64,000 bases of DNA. Source: Catenulispora sp. MAP5-51 (GTDB lineage: Bacteria > Actinomycetota > Actinomycetes > Streptomycetales > Catenulisporaceae). Shown one piece after another: positions 33,985-41,504 of this stretch. The notes beneath the pieces are model-generated. The model worked only from the letters and a program-made list of their open reading frames with translations. It was not told the origin of the DNA and did not search any database. Position numbers and translations under genes: made by a program. Each line of letters begins with the position of its first letter. Within the stretch, counting starts at the first letter, position 1. Location of the stretch: positions 124,001-188,000 of the forward strand of contig NZ_JBGCCH010000007.1 of the NCBI RefSeq assembly GCF_041261205.1. Direction: 5' to 3'.

Positions 33985-34147
33985 GTCGGCTGCGGGCTCG
34001 TATAGCGACATATCCACTAGTCCATCGTCTTCTCGCGAAGACGAGCCGGGATCGAACCGGCGCCTCTACCTTGGATTGAAGTATCCGCTGCCTGCGCACC
34101 GGGGTGCCCTCACAGGATGCTGGTGACGCCCTCGGCCGCGCCACCCT
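33985..34147 (-). ncRNA. Candidate Y RNA (YrlA-like) with tRNA-like module, upstream of the Ro60 gene
   Basis: On the minus strand, 5' to 3': a Ro-binding-like strand GGCCGAGGGCGUCACC; a hairpin CCUGU/GCAGG with inner GCACC/GGUGC; a D-arm-like stem CUUC/GAGG (34081-34078 with 34066-34063) whose 11-nt loop contains GG; a perfect T-arm GCCGG-UUCGAUC-CCGGC (34061-34045); an 8-bp stem UCGUCUUC/GAAGACGA capped by a GCGA tetraloop (34044-34025); and a distal strand CCGCAGCC (33995-33988) that can close a 7-bp stem with GGCGCGG (34142-34136). D-arm plus T-arm without anticodon arm is how bacterial YrlA RNAs mimic tRNA. Ends are approximate. Confidence 0.7.
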
Positions 34148-34154
34148 TTTTCCT

Positions 34155-35738
34155 TTACGCCGAAGCGGATTCCGGAACGATTGCCGCCACCTCGGGTTCC
34201 ACCGTGATTGCTTTTGCCTTCCTGGGCTTGGCGAATCCGGCGAACACCAGCACCGCCCCGATCCCGGTCGCCGCCGCCGACCACACCATGCCGGTGTGCA
34301 TCGCGTGCACGAACGCGAGGTCCGCCTGGTGCGCCAGGCCCGGGATGCCGTTGTGCCGGGCCACGTTCCGGGCCATCTCCGCCGACGTCTCAGCCTGCTG
34401 CTTCACCGCCGCCGGCAGGCCGGCGACCGAGCCGCTGATCGCGTGCCGGTAGCCGATCGACAGGACCGTGCCGCCCAGCGCGATGCCCAGCACACTGCCG
34501 GTCTGCCGCATGGTGGCGTTCACGGCGCTGCCCGCGCCGGCCTGGGCCAGCGGCAGCGAGCCCAGGATCGCGCCGGTCAGCGGGGCGATCGTCATGCCGA
34601 TCGCGGTGGCCTGGACGATGGCTATGGCGATGTAGGCGGGGATCGGCATCTGCAGTCCGATGCGGGAGAAGACCGCCAGCGTGATCGTGGAGACCACCAG
34701 CGCGGTACCGCTGACCCGGCGGACCGAGGTGCGGCGCGCGAGCTTCGCCGCCAGCGGCCCGCCGACCACGACGCCGAGCGCGCCGGGGATGCCGATCAGG
34801 CTGGCGCGCAGCGCCGAGTAGCCGCGGGCGCCCTGGAGGTAGAACGCGAAGTAGAAGCCGCTCGCGCTGAGCGCCAGGAACAGCAGCGTCAGCGTGACGT
34901 TGCCGGCGGCGAACTGGCGCAGCCGGAACAGCCGGGGGTCGAAGCTGGGGTGCGTGCGGCGCAGTTCGACGGCCACGAACGCGGCGGTCAGCGCCAGCCC
35001 GGCGACGACCGTGCTCCACACCTGCGGCTCGGTGACGGTCCCGTCCTGGCCCGCGCGGATCAGGCCGTAGGACAGCAGGCCGAGGCCGGCGGTGGACAGC
35101 ACCAGGCCGGGGAAGTCCAGCCCGCGCTTGGCCGGCGGCTGGAAGTTCGGAACCGTGCGCGCGATCGCGATCAGGCCGACCACCACGACCGGCACGTTGA
35201 TCAGGAACACCGAGCCCCACCAGAAGTTCGCCAGCATCAGCCCGGCCAGCACGGGTCCGGCGGCGATGCCGACCCCGGCGAAGCTGCTGAGCACGCCGAA
35301 GGCCTGCGGACGCTTCTCGGGCGGGTAGGTGAAGCTGATCACCGCCAGGGTCGCCGGGATCAGCAGCGCGGCGCCCAGGCCCATGACCGCGCGGGCCGCG
35401 ATGAGCTCGCCGGTGCTGTGCGAGTACGCGGCGAACACGGAGGCCAGGCCGAACAGCGCCATGCCGGCCAGCAGGGTGTTGCGATGCCCGAAGCGGTCGC
35501 CGAGGGCGCCGCCGGTGAAGGTGACGGTGGCCAGCACCAGCGTGTAGGAGCCGGTGGCCCACTGGAGCTGGCCCGGGGTGGCGCCCAGGCCACGCACCGG
35601 GTCGGCGAGGGTCTCGTAGGCGGTGGACAGGACGGTGCCGTCGATCCAGATCAGGAGCTGCGCGAAGATCAGGACGGTCAGGATCAGGCTCTGCCGGCGG
35701 CCGGACGGCGGGCCGGCGGTGGACGTGGCTGCGGACAT
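34155..35738 (-). CDS. MFS drug exporter, DHA2 (14-TM) family
   Basis: 527 residues. EmrB/QacA-type: LILTVLIFAQLLIWIDGTVLSTAYETL at TM1, LQWATGSYTLVLATVTFTGGALGDRFGHRNTLLAGM (motif A), RAVMGLGAALLIPATLAVI, and antiporter motif C in GVGIAAGPVLAGLMLANFWWGSVFLINVP. Proton-driven export of drugs or metabolites. Divergent from a MarR gene with two strong palindromes between, so it is probably inducible by its substrate. Its stop lies 8 bp before the candidate Y RNA, so read-through could contribute to Y RNA synthesis. Confidence 0.93.
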   Translation of the reverse strand: MSAATSTAGPPSGRRQSLILTVLIFAQLLIWIDGTVLSTAYETLADPVRGLGATPGQLQWATGSYTLVLATVTFTGGALGDRFGHRNTLLAGMALFGLASVFAAYSHSTGELIAARAVMGLGAALLIPATLAVISFTYPPEKRPQAFGVLSSFAGVGIAAGPVLAGLMLANFWWGSVFLINVPVVVVGLIAIARTVPNFQPPAKRGLDFPGLVLSTAGLGLLSYGLIRAGQDGTVTEPQVWSTVVAGLALTAAFVAVELRRTHPSFDPRLFRLRQFAAGNVTLTLLFLALSASGFYFAFYLQGARGYSALRASLIGIPGALGVVVGGPLAAKLARRTSVRRVSGTALVVSTITLAVFSRIGLQMPIPAYIAIAIVQATAIGMTIAPLTGAILGSLPLAQAGAGSAVNATMRQTGSVLGIALGGTVLSIGYRHAISGSVAGLPAAVKQQAETSAEMARNVARHNGIPGLAHQADLAFVHAMHTGMVWSAAATGIGAVLVFAGFAKPRKAKAITVEPEVAAIVPESASA

Positions 35739-35834
35739 GGCTGCGGGACCCCCCTGGGTCTGTGTGGCTTCGTCTGTGCGGCTTCACGGAACGGCCGTGC
35801 GGCTTCACGGGACGGCGCGGCCGCGCGCTAGAAT

Positions 35835-35884
35835 CGACAGGTACCTGTCGGATATCAGCCTGGCAAACTCGTCAGGTACCTGTC
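35835..35884. promoter_or_regulatory. Paired MarR operators, 35 bp apart
   Basis: Site 1 (35835-35850) is the perfect 16-bp palindrome CGACAGGTACCTGTCG. Site 2 (35871-35884) is GTCAGGTACCTGTC with the same CAGGTACCTG core. Both lie between the divergent MFS exporter and marR; site 2 ends 25 bp before the marR ATG. Confidence 0.8.
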
Positions 35885-35909
35885 AATCATCAGACCGGAG
35901 CGTCCCGTT

Positions 35910-36365
35910 ATGTCCGCACGGCAGGAGAACGAATCCGACAAGTGGGGCGAGGACGGAGTCATCAGCTTCGCTGTGCGCCACGTCTGGCTCGGCATGCGCG
36001 CGGCCATCGAGGACGAGCTCGCCGAGTTCGGGTTGACCGTGCCGCAGTTCGCGACGCTGATGATGCTGGACGGCTCGCCGGGCCTGTCCGTCGCCGAGGT
36101 GGCCCGGTTGTGCGGCAGCACCCGGCAGTCCGCGAACGAGATGGTCGCCGGCCTGGAGGCCCACGGCCTGGTCGAACGCTCCCCGCACCCGACCGACCGG
36201 CGCGCGCACCAGGTGCACGCGACCGAGGCCGGACGCGAGATGTTCCAGAAGGCCCGGCCCGCGGTGCGCAGGCGGGAGGACGAGCTGGAGGCCGGCCTGA
36301 GTCCCGAGGTGCGCAAGGCCGCGCGCGAGTGGATGGAAGCGCTCGCGGCGTCGTGCGGGGCTTAG
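35910..36365 (+). CDS. MarR-family transcriptional regulator
   Basis: 151 residues, GGAG 9 nt before ATG. Winged helix: EFGLTVPQFATLMMLDGSPGLSVAEVARLCGSTRQSANEMVAGLEAHGLVERSPHPTDRRAHQVHATEAGREMF. MarR dimers bind palindromes and release them on binding phenolic or drug-like ligands. The two CAGGTACCTG sites upstream are the probable binding sites; autoregulation and exporter repression follow by inference. Confidence 0.93.
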   Translation: MSARQENESDKWGEDGVISFAVRHVWLGMRAAIEDELAEFGLTVPQFATLMMLDGSPGLSVAEVARLCGSTRQSANEMVAGLEAHGLVERSPHPTDRRAHQVHATEAGREMFQKARPAVRRREDELEAGLSPEVRKAAREWMEALAASCGA

Positions 36366-36450
36366 CAGAAGCGGAAAATACGTGTTGCGCGTCGCGGCGG
36401 CAGCCGGTTAATGTTCACCAGCCGTGACCGGACAAGAGGAGGTGAGACCC

Positions 36451-36504
36451 ATGAAGGCGGTATCGACGTGGGTGCTCCCCGTGCTGTCACGGGCAGGCGG
36501 CTGA
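36451..36504 (+). CDS. Possible 17-residue leader peptide before the alpha/beta hydrolase
   Basis: ATG 36451 is preceded by a very strong ribosome site (GAGGAGGTGAG, 36436-36446). The frame encodes MKAVSTWVLPVLSRAGG and stops at 36504, 52 bp before the hydrolase gene. A hairpin GGGAG/CTCCC lies between the two. The strong ribosome site with so short a frame suggests a regulatory or coupling leader. It may also be a decoy; there is no family evidence. Confidence 0.35.
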   Translation: MKAVSTWVLPVLSRAGG

Positions 36505-36555
36505 CATAGCGGTCGTCGGGAGTGCCGAAAGAAGTGCTCCCGAAAGGTGACTGCC

Positions 36556-37380
36556 ATGTCTACTTCATTCTTCTTCAGCAGTGACACCCGCGCGGACGGC
36601 GTCCGCGAACGCGATTTCACCGTGGGCGACGTCCCCGGTGTCCTGTGGTCTCCGGAATCCGCCTCCGGCCTGGCACCCCTGGTGCTCATCGGCCACGGCG
36701 GCGGTATCCACAAGAAGGCCCCGGCCAGCGCGCAGCGTGCGCGCAGACTCGTCCTGGACTGCGGCTTCCACGTCGCCGCCATCGACGCTCCGGGGCACGG
36801 CGGCCGGCCGGTGACCGACCACGACGAGCGCGAGGTCGACGCGATGTTCGCGGCGCGCGCGGCCGGCGAGCCGGAGGGCCCGATCATCGTGCGCTACAAC
36901 GCCTATCTGGCCGAGCAGGCCGTGCCCGAATGGCGCGCGACGCTGGACGCGCTCCAGCAGCTGCCGGAGATCGGCGCCGGCGGGCCGGTGGGCTACTGGG
37001 GCATCAACATGGGCACCGCGACCGGCGTCCCGTTCGTGGCCGGCGACGACCGGATCACCGCCGCCGTGTTCGGCCAGCACTGGCCCGACCACCTGGTCGA
37101 GCCCGCGCGGCGGATCACGGTCCCGATCGAGTTCGACCTGCAGTGGGACGACGAGCACATCCCGCGCGCGGCCGGCCTGGCGCTGTTTGACGCCTTCGCC
37201 TCGAAGGAGAAGACGCTGCACGCCAACGCCGGACTGCACAAGCAGCTGCCCCGGTTCGAGGCGGACAGCGCCGTGCGGTTCTTCGCCCGGCATCTCGGCG
37301 CCGGAACGGCTGGAGCCACCGGAGCCACAGGAACCGCTGGAACAGCCGGAGCCACCGGAACCGCCGTGGTGACCGCGTGA
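36556..37380 (+). CDS. Alpha/beta hydrolase-fold protein with Asn at the nucleophile position
   Basis: 274 residues. Dienelactone-hydrolase-like fold: LVLIGHGGGIHKKAP (oxyanion HGGG), AAIDAPGHGG, then the nucleophile elbow reads GYWGINMGTATGVPF, so Asn151 stands where Ser or Cys is expected in GxSxG. The acid region DLQWDDEHIPR and the His region NAGLHKQLPRFEADSAVRFFARHL are present. The last ~25 residues are a Gly/Ala/Thr tail of repeated TGATGTAG-like units. Either a non-hydrolytic relative or an enzyme with altered chemistry. AAAGGTG precedes the ATG. Confidence 0.85.
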   Translation: MSTSFFFSSDTRADGVRERDFTVGDVPGVLWSPESASGLAPLVLIGHGGGIHKKAPASAQRARRLVLDCGFHVAAIDAPGHGGRPVTDHDEREVDAMFAARAAGEPEGPIIVRYNAYLAEQAVPEWRATLDALQQLPEIGAGGPVGYWGINMGTATGVPFVAGDDRITAAVFGQHWPDHLVEPARRITVPIEFDLQWDDEHIPRAAGLALFDAFASKEKTLHANAGLHKQLPRFEADSAVRFFARHLGAGTAGATGATGTAGTAGATGTAVVTA

Positions 37381-37432
37381 CCTCAGCGTCGTCGGCGTCC
37401 GGCCACCCGGCCGGGCGCCGATGCCGCACCGT

Positions 37433-38152
37433 TCAGGCGCCGGCGGTGTTCCCCAGGGATTCCTTGGTGATCGAGCCCATCGACACCGCGGTGACCCGGC
37501 CCTGCGCGTCGAACTGGACCGACGCGGTCGCCCCGCCGGGCAGCTCGGCGCTGATCGTGTCGCCCTCCTGCCGCCACGGGATGCCGAAGTGGTGGAAGTA
37601 GCCGGCGACCACCTCGTACGCCGACCGGTTGAAGAACTGCGCCCCCTGCATCAGCAGCCGGGGCAGCGCTATCGGATCCGGGTCGGCCACCGGCACCTGC
37701 GGGTCGTCCGGGACCATGTACAGCCGCCCGGTCTCGTTGGCCTGCACCCCGATGTAGCCGTCGGCGCGCAGCACCCCCATCGCCCCGAACGCCAGCATCT
37801 CGGCGGCGTAGCGGGGGTCTTCGAAGCTCGACAGGTCCACCAGTTCCTCGGAGAACTCCGGGACGCCGTGCTCCTGCCCGAACACCCGCAGCGCCTCGGC
37901 CGCGGCCACCACCGGCAGCTTCCCGAAGCCGGGGTTGGCCCAGCCCCACAGCCAGGAGCCCTCCGCGGTGTCGAAGCTGCCGAGCACGCTGATCCGCAGT
38001 TCCCGCCCCGACTGGCGGTACCGCCGCTCGTCCAGGTTCACCGTCCACGGCCCGATCGGCAGGAACTCGTTGAACTCCTCGATCTGGCGCATGCCCCAGG
38101 CCGCGTGGGGCTCCGCCATACGGAGGAAGGCATCGCTGAACGCAGAAGTCAC
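37433..38152 (-). CDS. Conserved hypothetical protein, probably DUF6882
   Basis: 239 residues from GTG 38152, with TACTGT (38159-38164) ending 6 nt before it. The body (WLWGWANPGFGKLPVVAAAEALRVFGQEHGVPEF, MLAFGAMGVLRADGYIGVQANETGRLYMV, FFNRSAYEVVAGYFHHFGIPW) resembles the DUF6882 family of soluble actinobacterial proteins; this is from memory. No catalytic motif is evident. Convergent with the hydrolase gene (52-bp gap). Function unknown. Confidence 0.75.
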   Translation of the reverse strand: MTSAFSDAFLRMAEPHAAWGMRQIEEFNEFLPIGPWTVNLDERRYRQSGRELRISVLGSFDTAEGSWLWGWANPGFGKLPVVAAAEALRVFGQEHGVPEFSEELVDLSSFEDPRYAAEMLAFGAMGVLRADGYIGVQANETGRLYMVPDDPQVPVADPDPIALPRLLMQGAQFFNRSAYEVVAGYFHHFGIPWRQEGDTISAELPGGATASVQFDAQGRVTAVSMGSITKESLGNTAGA

Positions 38153-38242
38153 GTGTCGACAGTAGCGGGGCGCGGCGGATTCTGTCGGGGCGATGGGCCA
38201 AGCTGCGGGGTTAAATGCAGGTGACGGCCTTGATCTGGATTC

Positions 38243-39211
38243 TCATGCGGACTCGCGCCGGACCCGGGCCGCCAGCCGCTCGGCGAACGCCAGCATCAGG
38301 TCGCCGAGCTCGACCGGCTCCTCGATCTCGAAGGGGAGATCGAGGGCGGCCAGGGTCGGCGGGATCCAGTCGAGGCGTTCGGCGCGGATCATGAGGCGGT
38401 GCCAAGGGTGCTCTGCCGCATCAGTACCGGCCGGCTCGATCACCGCCACGCCGGCCGGGAAACGGGTCCGGATCTGCTCGACCGTCCCCCGCACCCGGAT
38501 CGCGACCCGGTACCGGTAGTCCGCCGTGGCGAAACCGGCGATGAGGCTTTGAGCGGGGTCCTCGTCGGGCGGCTCGAAGGACCCGGGCAGAGTCCTGGCC
38601 CCGGCGATCCGGTCGAGCCGGAAGGTCCGCTCTTCCCCTAACGCCGGATCCAGCGCCCTGAGATACCACCGGTCCCGGTGGCTCACAATGGCGTACGGGT
38701 GCACGACCCGGTCCGTCCGCTCGCCGTACGCGATGGCGACCGGCCGCCGCGCGGCCACCGCGTCGGACACCGTGAGCAGCACGGTGGCGTCCAGAGCCGC
38801 GCTGTCGACCGGCGTGCCGGTGAAGACGACGCTGTCGACCACGCCCTGAAGCCTCTCGCCCAGCCGCGCCGGCAGCACCCGGCGGATCTTCGCGGCGGCC
38901 GTCTCGCCCGCCGGCCCGAACGCGGCCGTCAGCCCGCTGCGCCGCCCTTCGAGCAGGCCGAGCAGGACGGCCAGCGCCTCGTCGTCGCCCAGCATCAGCG
39001 GAGGGAGCCGGAAGCCGCGCGCCAGGCGGTACCCGCCATACCGGCCGCGCACCGACTCGACGGGGATCTCCAGGTCCAGCAGGTGCTCGACGTACCTGCG
39101 GACGGTGCGCGTGTCGACCCCCAGCCGCTCGGCGAGCTCGGCCGCGGTGCGCACGCCCCCGGACTGCAGGAGCTCCAGCAGGGTCAGCACGCGTCCGGCG
39201 GGGTGATTCAC
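38243..39211 (-). CDS. WYL-domain transcriptional regulator (YafY/PafBC type)
   Basis: 322 residues. Start GTG 39211, supported by TAGATT (39219-39224) ending 7 nt before it. N-terminal HTH: RVLTLLELLQSGGVRTAAELAERLGVDTRTVRRYVEHLLDLEIPVESVRGRYGGYRLARG. The WYL domain follows (VAIAYGERTDRVVHPYAIVSHRDRWYLRALDPALGEERTFRLDRI) and a WCX-like C-terminus. WYL proteins sense ligands or single-stranded DNA. Divergent from a VOC protein gene, with the palindrome CGGTATACCG between. Confidence 0.92.
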   Translation of the reverse strand: MNHPAGRVLTLLELLQSGGVRTAAELAERLGVDTRTVRRYVEHLLDLEIPVESVRGRYGGYRLARGFRLPPLMLGDDEALAVLLGLLEGRRSGLTAAFGPAGETAAAKIRRVLPARLGERLQGVVDSVVFTGTPVDSAALDATVLLTVSDAVAARRPVAIAYGERTDRVVHPYAIVSHRDRWYLRALDPALGEERTFRLDRIAGARTLPGSFEPPDEDPAQSLIAGFATADYRYRVAIRVRGTVEQIRTRFPAGVAVIEPAGTDAAEHPWHRLMIRAERLDWIPPTLAALDLPFEIEEPVELGDLMLAFAERLAARVRRESA

Positions 39212-39226
39212 GTCTCCCAATCTAAT

Positions 39227-39236
39227 CGGTATACCG
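39227..39236. promoter_or_regulatory. 10-bp palindrome between WYL regulator and VOC gene
   Basis: CGGTATACCG is perfectly symmetric and lies 16 bp upstream of the WYL start, just behind its -10; candidate operator. Confidence 0.4.
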
Positions 39237-39299
39237 GACCGAATCTGTCCACTATTGCTCGTAGCGTGCGGAGCACAGGCACTCCCGAGGAGGAAAACC

Positions 39300-39701
39300 A
39301 TGAAGCTCGCATCGACCCGCATCATCACCGCGGACATCACCGCGCTGGTCGCGTTCTACGAGAAGGCCACCACCCTGGCCGCCACCTGGTTCACGCCCGA
39401 CTTCGCCGAGCTCGCCGCCCCGGGCGGCGCGACCCTGGCCATCGGCAGCGTCAACACCATCCCGCTGTTCGCCCCCGGCAGCGCCGCCCCCGCGGCCAAC
39501 CAGAGCGTGATCATCGAGTTCCTGGTGGCGGACGTGGACGCCCTCTGGCAGCAGCTCGCTCCCTGGGCCTCAGACGTCGTCGCCGAGCCGAAGACCATGC
39601 CCTGGGGCAACCGCTCGCTGCTGATCCGCGACCCCGACGGCAACCTGGTCAACTTCTTCACGCCGGTGACGCCCGAAGCGCGGGCCAAGTTCGGGCTCTG
39701 A
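39300..39701 (+). CDS. VOC (glyoxalase/bleomycin-resistance fold) protein
   Basis: 133 residues with a strong GAGGAGG site 7 nt before ATG 39300. VOC two-module fold: MKLASTRIITADITALVAFYEKATTLAATWFTPDFAEL, FLVADVDALWQQLAPWASDVVAEPKTMPWGNRSLLIRDPDGNLVNFF. The C-terminal RDPDGN-NF motif carries the usual metal-ligand position. It may be a metal-dependent isomerase or a sequestering resistance protein; the substrate is unknown. Probably controlled by the divergent WYL regulator. Confidence 0.9.
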   Translation: MKLASTRIITADITALVAFYEKATTLAATWFTPDFAELAAPGGATLAIGSVNTIPLFAPGSAAPAANQSVIIEFLVADVDALWQQLAPWASDVVAEPKTMPWGNRSLLIRDPDGNLVNFFTPVTPEARAKFGL

Positions 39702-39717
39702 TGCGGCACCCGCGAAA

Positions 39718-40323
39718 CTAGGGCCGCGGCTTGAGTCCGTCCATCAGGACGTCGAGAAGCCGTCGCGCCTGCTCGGGATTCCCGCGTTCGCCGGAGACCG
39801 CCAGCAGGCCGAGCACCGCGGCGCTGACGTCGTCGGCGCTGGTGTCGGGGCGGATCTGGCCGGCGGCGATCCCGGCGTCGAGGATCGTGCCTACGGCCGC
39901 CAGGAGCTCGCCCCGGGTGTGCGCCAGGGAGATCTCCCCGGTGTCGACCATGGCGAGCAGGGTGCCGGTCATCCCGCGCTTGGCCGCCAGCCAGTCGGCG
40001 AACAGGTCCATCCACAGCCGCAGGGCCCGCGCCGGCGCGTGCGCCGCGAGCAGGTCGTGCGCGCCGGCCGTGAGCCGGACGACCTGGTCCTGGTAGACCG
40101 CGTCGACCAGCGCTTCCCGGGTCGGGAAGTGGCGGTAGAGCGTGGCGACCCCGACGCCCGCCTGCCGGGCGATCTCGCGCATCGACGGCTCGGCGGCGGA
40201 GGCGTCGCCGGAGGCCGCGGCGGCGGCGAAGGCCGCGGTCGCCGCGGCGAGCACGCTCTCGCGGTTGCGCAGCGCGTCGGCCCGGAGCTGCTGCTGGGCG
40301 GGGGAGGACGGATCGGGCGCCAT
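39718..40323 (-). CDS. TetR-family transcriptional regulator
   Basis: 201 residues from ATG 40323; an in-frame GTG at 40344 would place the start inside the operator. HTH: NRESVLAAATAAFAAAAASGDASAAEPSMREIARQAGVGVATLYRHFPTREALVDAVY. The insertion AAASGDASAAEP between helices is longer than usual. The C-terminal domain is of the TetR_C_33/SbtR type (DLLAAHAPARALRLWMDLFADWLAAKRGM). Divergent from a zinc-less alcohol-dehydrogenase-like gene; two matching palindromes lie between. Confidence 0.9.
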   Translation of the reverse strand: MAPDPSSPAQQQLRADALRNRESVLAAATAAFAAAAASGDASAAEPSMREIARQAGVGVATLYRHFPTREALVDAVYQDQVVRLTAGAHDLLAAHAPARALRLWMDLFADWLAAKRGMTGTLLAMVDTGEISLAHTRGELLAAVGTILDAGIAAGQIRPDTSADDVSAAVLGLLAVSGERGNPEQARRLLDVLMDGLKPRP

Positions 40324-40326
40324 GCT

Positions 40327-40403
40327 AAACGGATCGCGTTCCACTTTTGCCGGTCACCGGGCTAGTATAGGCCGCGCGGGCTAAACGGAGCGTGTTCCGT
40401 TTA
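40327..40403. promoter_or_regulatory. Divergent promoter with two TetR operators placed symmetrically around a shared -10
   Basis: Operator 1 (40327-40347) and operator 2 (40383-40403) share AAACGGA-N6-TCCRYTT; operator 2 has perfect AAACGGA/TCCGTTT arms. Their midpoint (40365) falls on TAGTATA (40363-40369), which reads as a -10 on both strands (TAGTAT rightward, TATACT leftward). Confidence 0.7.
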
Positions 40404-40442
40404 CTCGTGCCCGCGCCTCGAACCCCTGGCAGGAGCTTCGAC

Positions 40443-41504
40443 ATGCCCGACATGCCCGACCGCCCGGCAACAGTCCCGACGATGCGCGCCGTGCGCTTCC
40501 ACACCTACGGCGAGCCCGCCGAGGTCCTGCGCCTGGAGACCGCCCCGGTCCCCGAGCCGGGCCCCGGACGCGTCCGCGTCGCCGTCCACGCCTGCGGCCT
40601 GGCCCCCGCCGACTGGGCCCTGTGCCGCGGCCTGTTCGCCGGCGACCTGCCCCGGGGCGTCGGCTGCGACGTCGCCGGCATCGTCGAGGCCGTCGGCGAG
40701 GGCGTCACCGGCGTCGCGGTCGGCGACCGCGTCTTCGGCACCGCCGACTACGCCGGCCGGCCCAGCGCCGGCGCGGCGGACCGGGCGGTCATGGACCACT
40801 GGTTCGCCGTCCCCGAAGGCCTGGACCTGGTGCGGGCGGCCGCGCTGCCGATGGCGTTGAGCACCGCGTACTGGCATCTCGCGCGCCTCGGCCTGGACGC
40901 GGGCCGCACCCTGCTGGTCAACGGCGCCGGCACGACCATCGGCTTCGCGGCGGTTCAGATAGCGCTGCACCGCGGCCTGCGCGTGATCGCCACCGCCGGC
41001 GACACCTACGCGGGCCGGCTGAAGGACCTCGGCGCCACGGTCACCGCCTACGGCGCCGGTCTGGCCGACCGCATCGCAGCCCTCGGCGACACTCCGGTCG
41101 GCACCCCGATCGACGCGCCGGTCGGCACCCCGATCGACGCGCCGGTCGGCACTCCGGTCGACGCGCCGGTCGACATCGTCTTCGACACCGCACCGCCCAA
41201 CGGCGCCCTGCCCGAACTCGTCCGCGCCGCCGGCGGCGACCCCCGGCGCGTCCTGACCTGCTCCGACCTGGCGGCCGCCGCGGAACTCGGCGTGCGCGAC
41301 TCGTTCCACGAGGACCCCGCGGCCTTCACCGACGAAGCGCGCTTCGGCCACTTCCCCGAGTTCGCGCGACTGGCCGCCGACGGGAAGTTCACCGTGCCGG
41401 TGGCGGGCACCTTCCCGCTCGACCAGTGGCGGACCGCGCTGGAGATCAGCGAGTCCGGACACGCTCGCGGCAAGCTCCTGCTGCTGCCCGGCGTCGAACG
41501 CTAA
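40443..41504 (+). CDS. Medium-chain dehydrogenase/reductase, quinone oxidoreductase type
   Basis: 353 residues, start ATG 40443 with AGGAG 7 nt upstream. MDR fold: MRAVRFHTYGEPAEVLRLETAPVPEPGPGRVRVAVHACGLAPADW, GCDVAGIVEAVGEGVTGVAVGDRVFG, the NADPH-binding LLVNGAGTTIGFAAVQIALHRGLRVIATA. It lacks the structural- and catalytic-zinc cysteines, so it is a zinc-independent NADPH:quinone or enone reductase. Residues ~218-244 are three tandem PVGTPIDA units encoded by a 24-bp repeat. Probably repressed by the divergent TetR protein. Confidence 0.9.
   Translation: MPDMPDRPATVPTMRAVRFHTYGEPAEVLRLETAPVPEPGPGRVRVAVHACGLAPADWALCRGLFAGDLPRGVGCDVAGIVEAVGEGVTGVAVGDRVFGTADYAGRPSAGAADRAVMDHWFAVPEGLDLVRAAALPMALSTAYWHLARLGLDAGRTLLVNGAGTTIGFAAVQIALHRGLRVIATAGDTYAGRLKDLGATVTAYGAGLADRIAALGDTPVGTPIDAPVGTPIDAPVGTPVDAPVDIVFDTAPPNGALPELVRAAGGDPRRVLTCSDLAAAAELGVRDSFHEDPAAFTDEARFGHFPEFARLAADGKFTVPVAGTFPLDQWRTALEISESGHARGKLLLLPGVER
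41094..41174 (+). repeat. 24-bp tandem repeat inside the MDR dehydrogenase gene
   Basis: Three units (41094-41117, 41118-41141, 41142-41165; the first two identical, the third with two changes) plus a 9-bp partial unit. They encode PVGTPIDA, PVGTPIDA and PVGTPVDA. In-frame copy-number change would lengthen a surface loop before the next beta strand without frameshift. Confidence 0.9.

Noticed and set aside
34045-34061. Possible tRNA gene (perfect T-arm)
   Set aside because: There is a T-arm and a D-arm but no anticodon arm, no acceptor stem and no CCA; the position beside Ro60 fits a Y RNA better.
32354-34144. In-frame N-terminal extension of the Ro60 gene to 34144
   Set aside because: It would read through the Y RNA stems, has Arg-rich composition, and the family start MVKFN fits ATG 33943.
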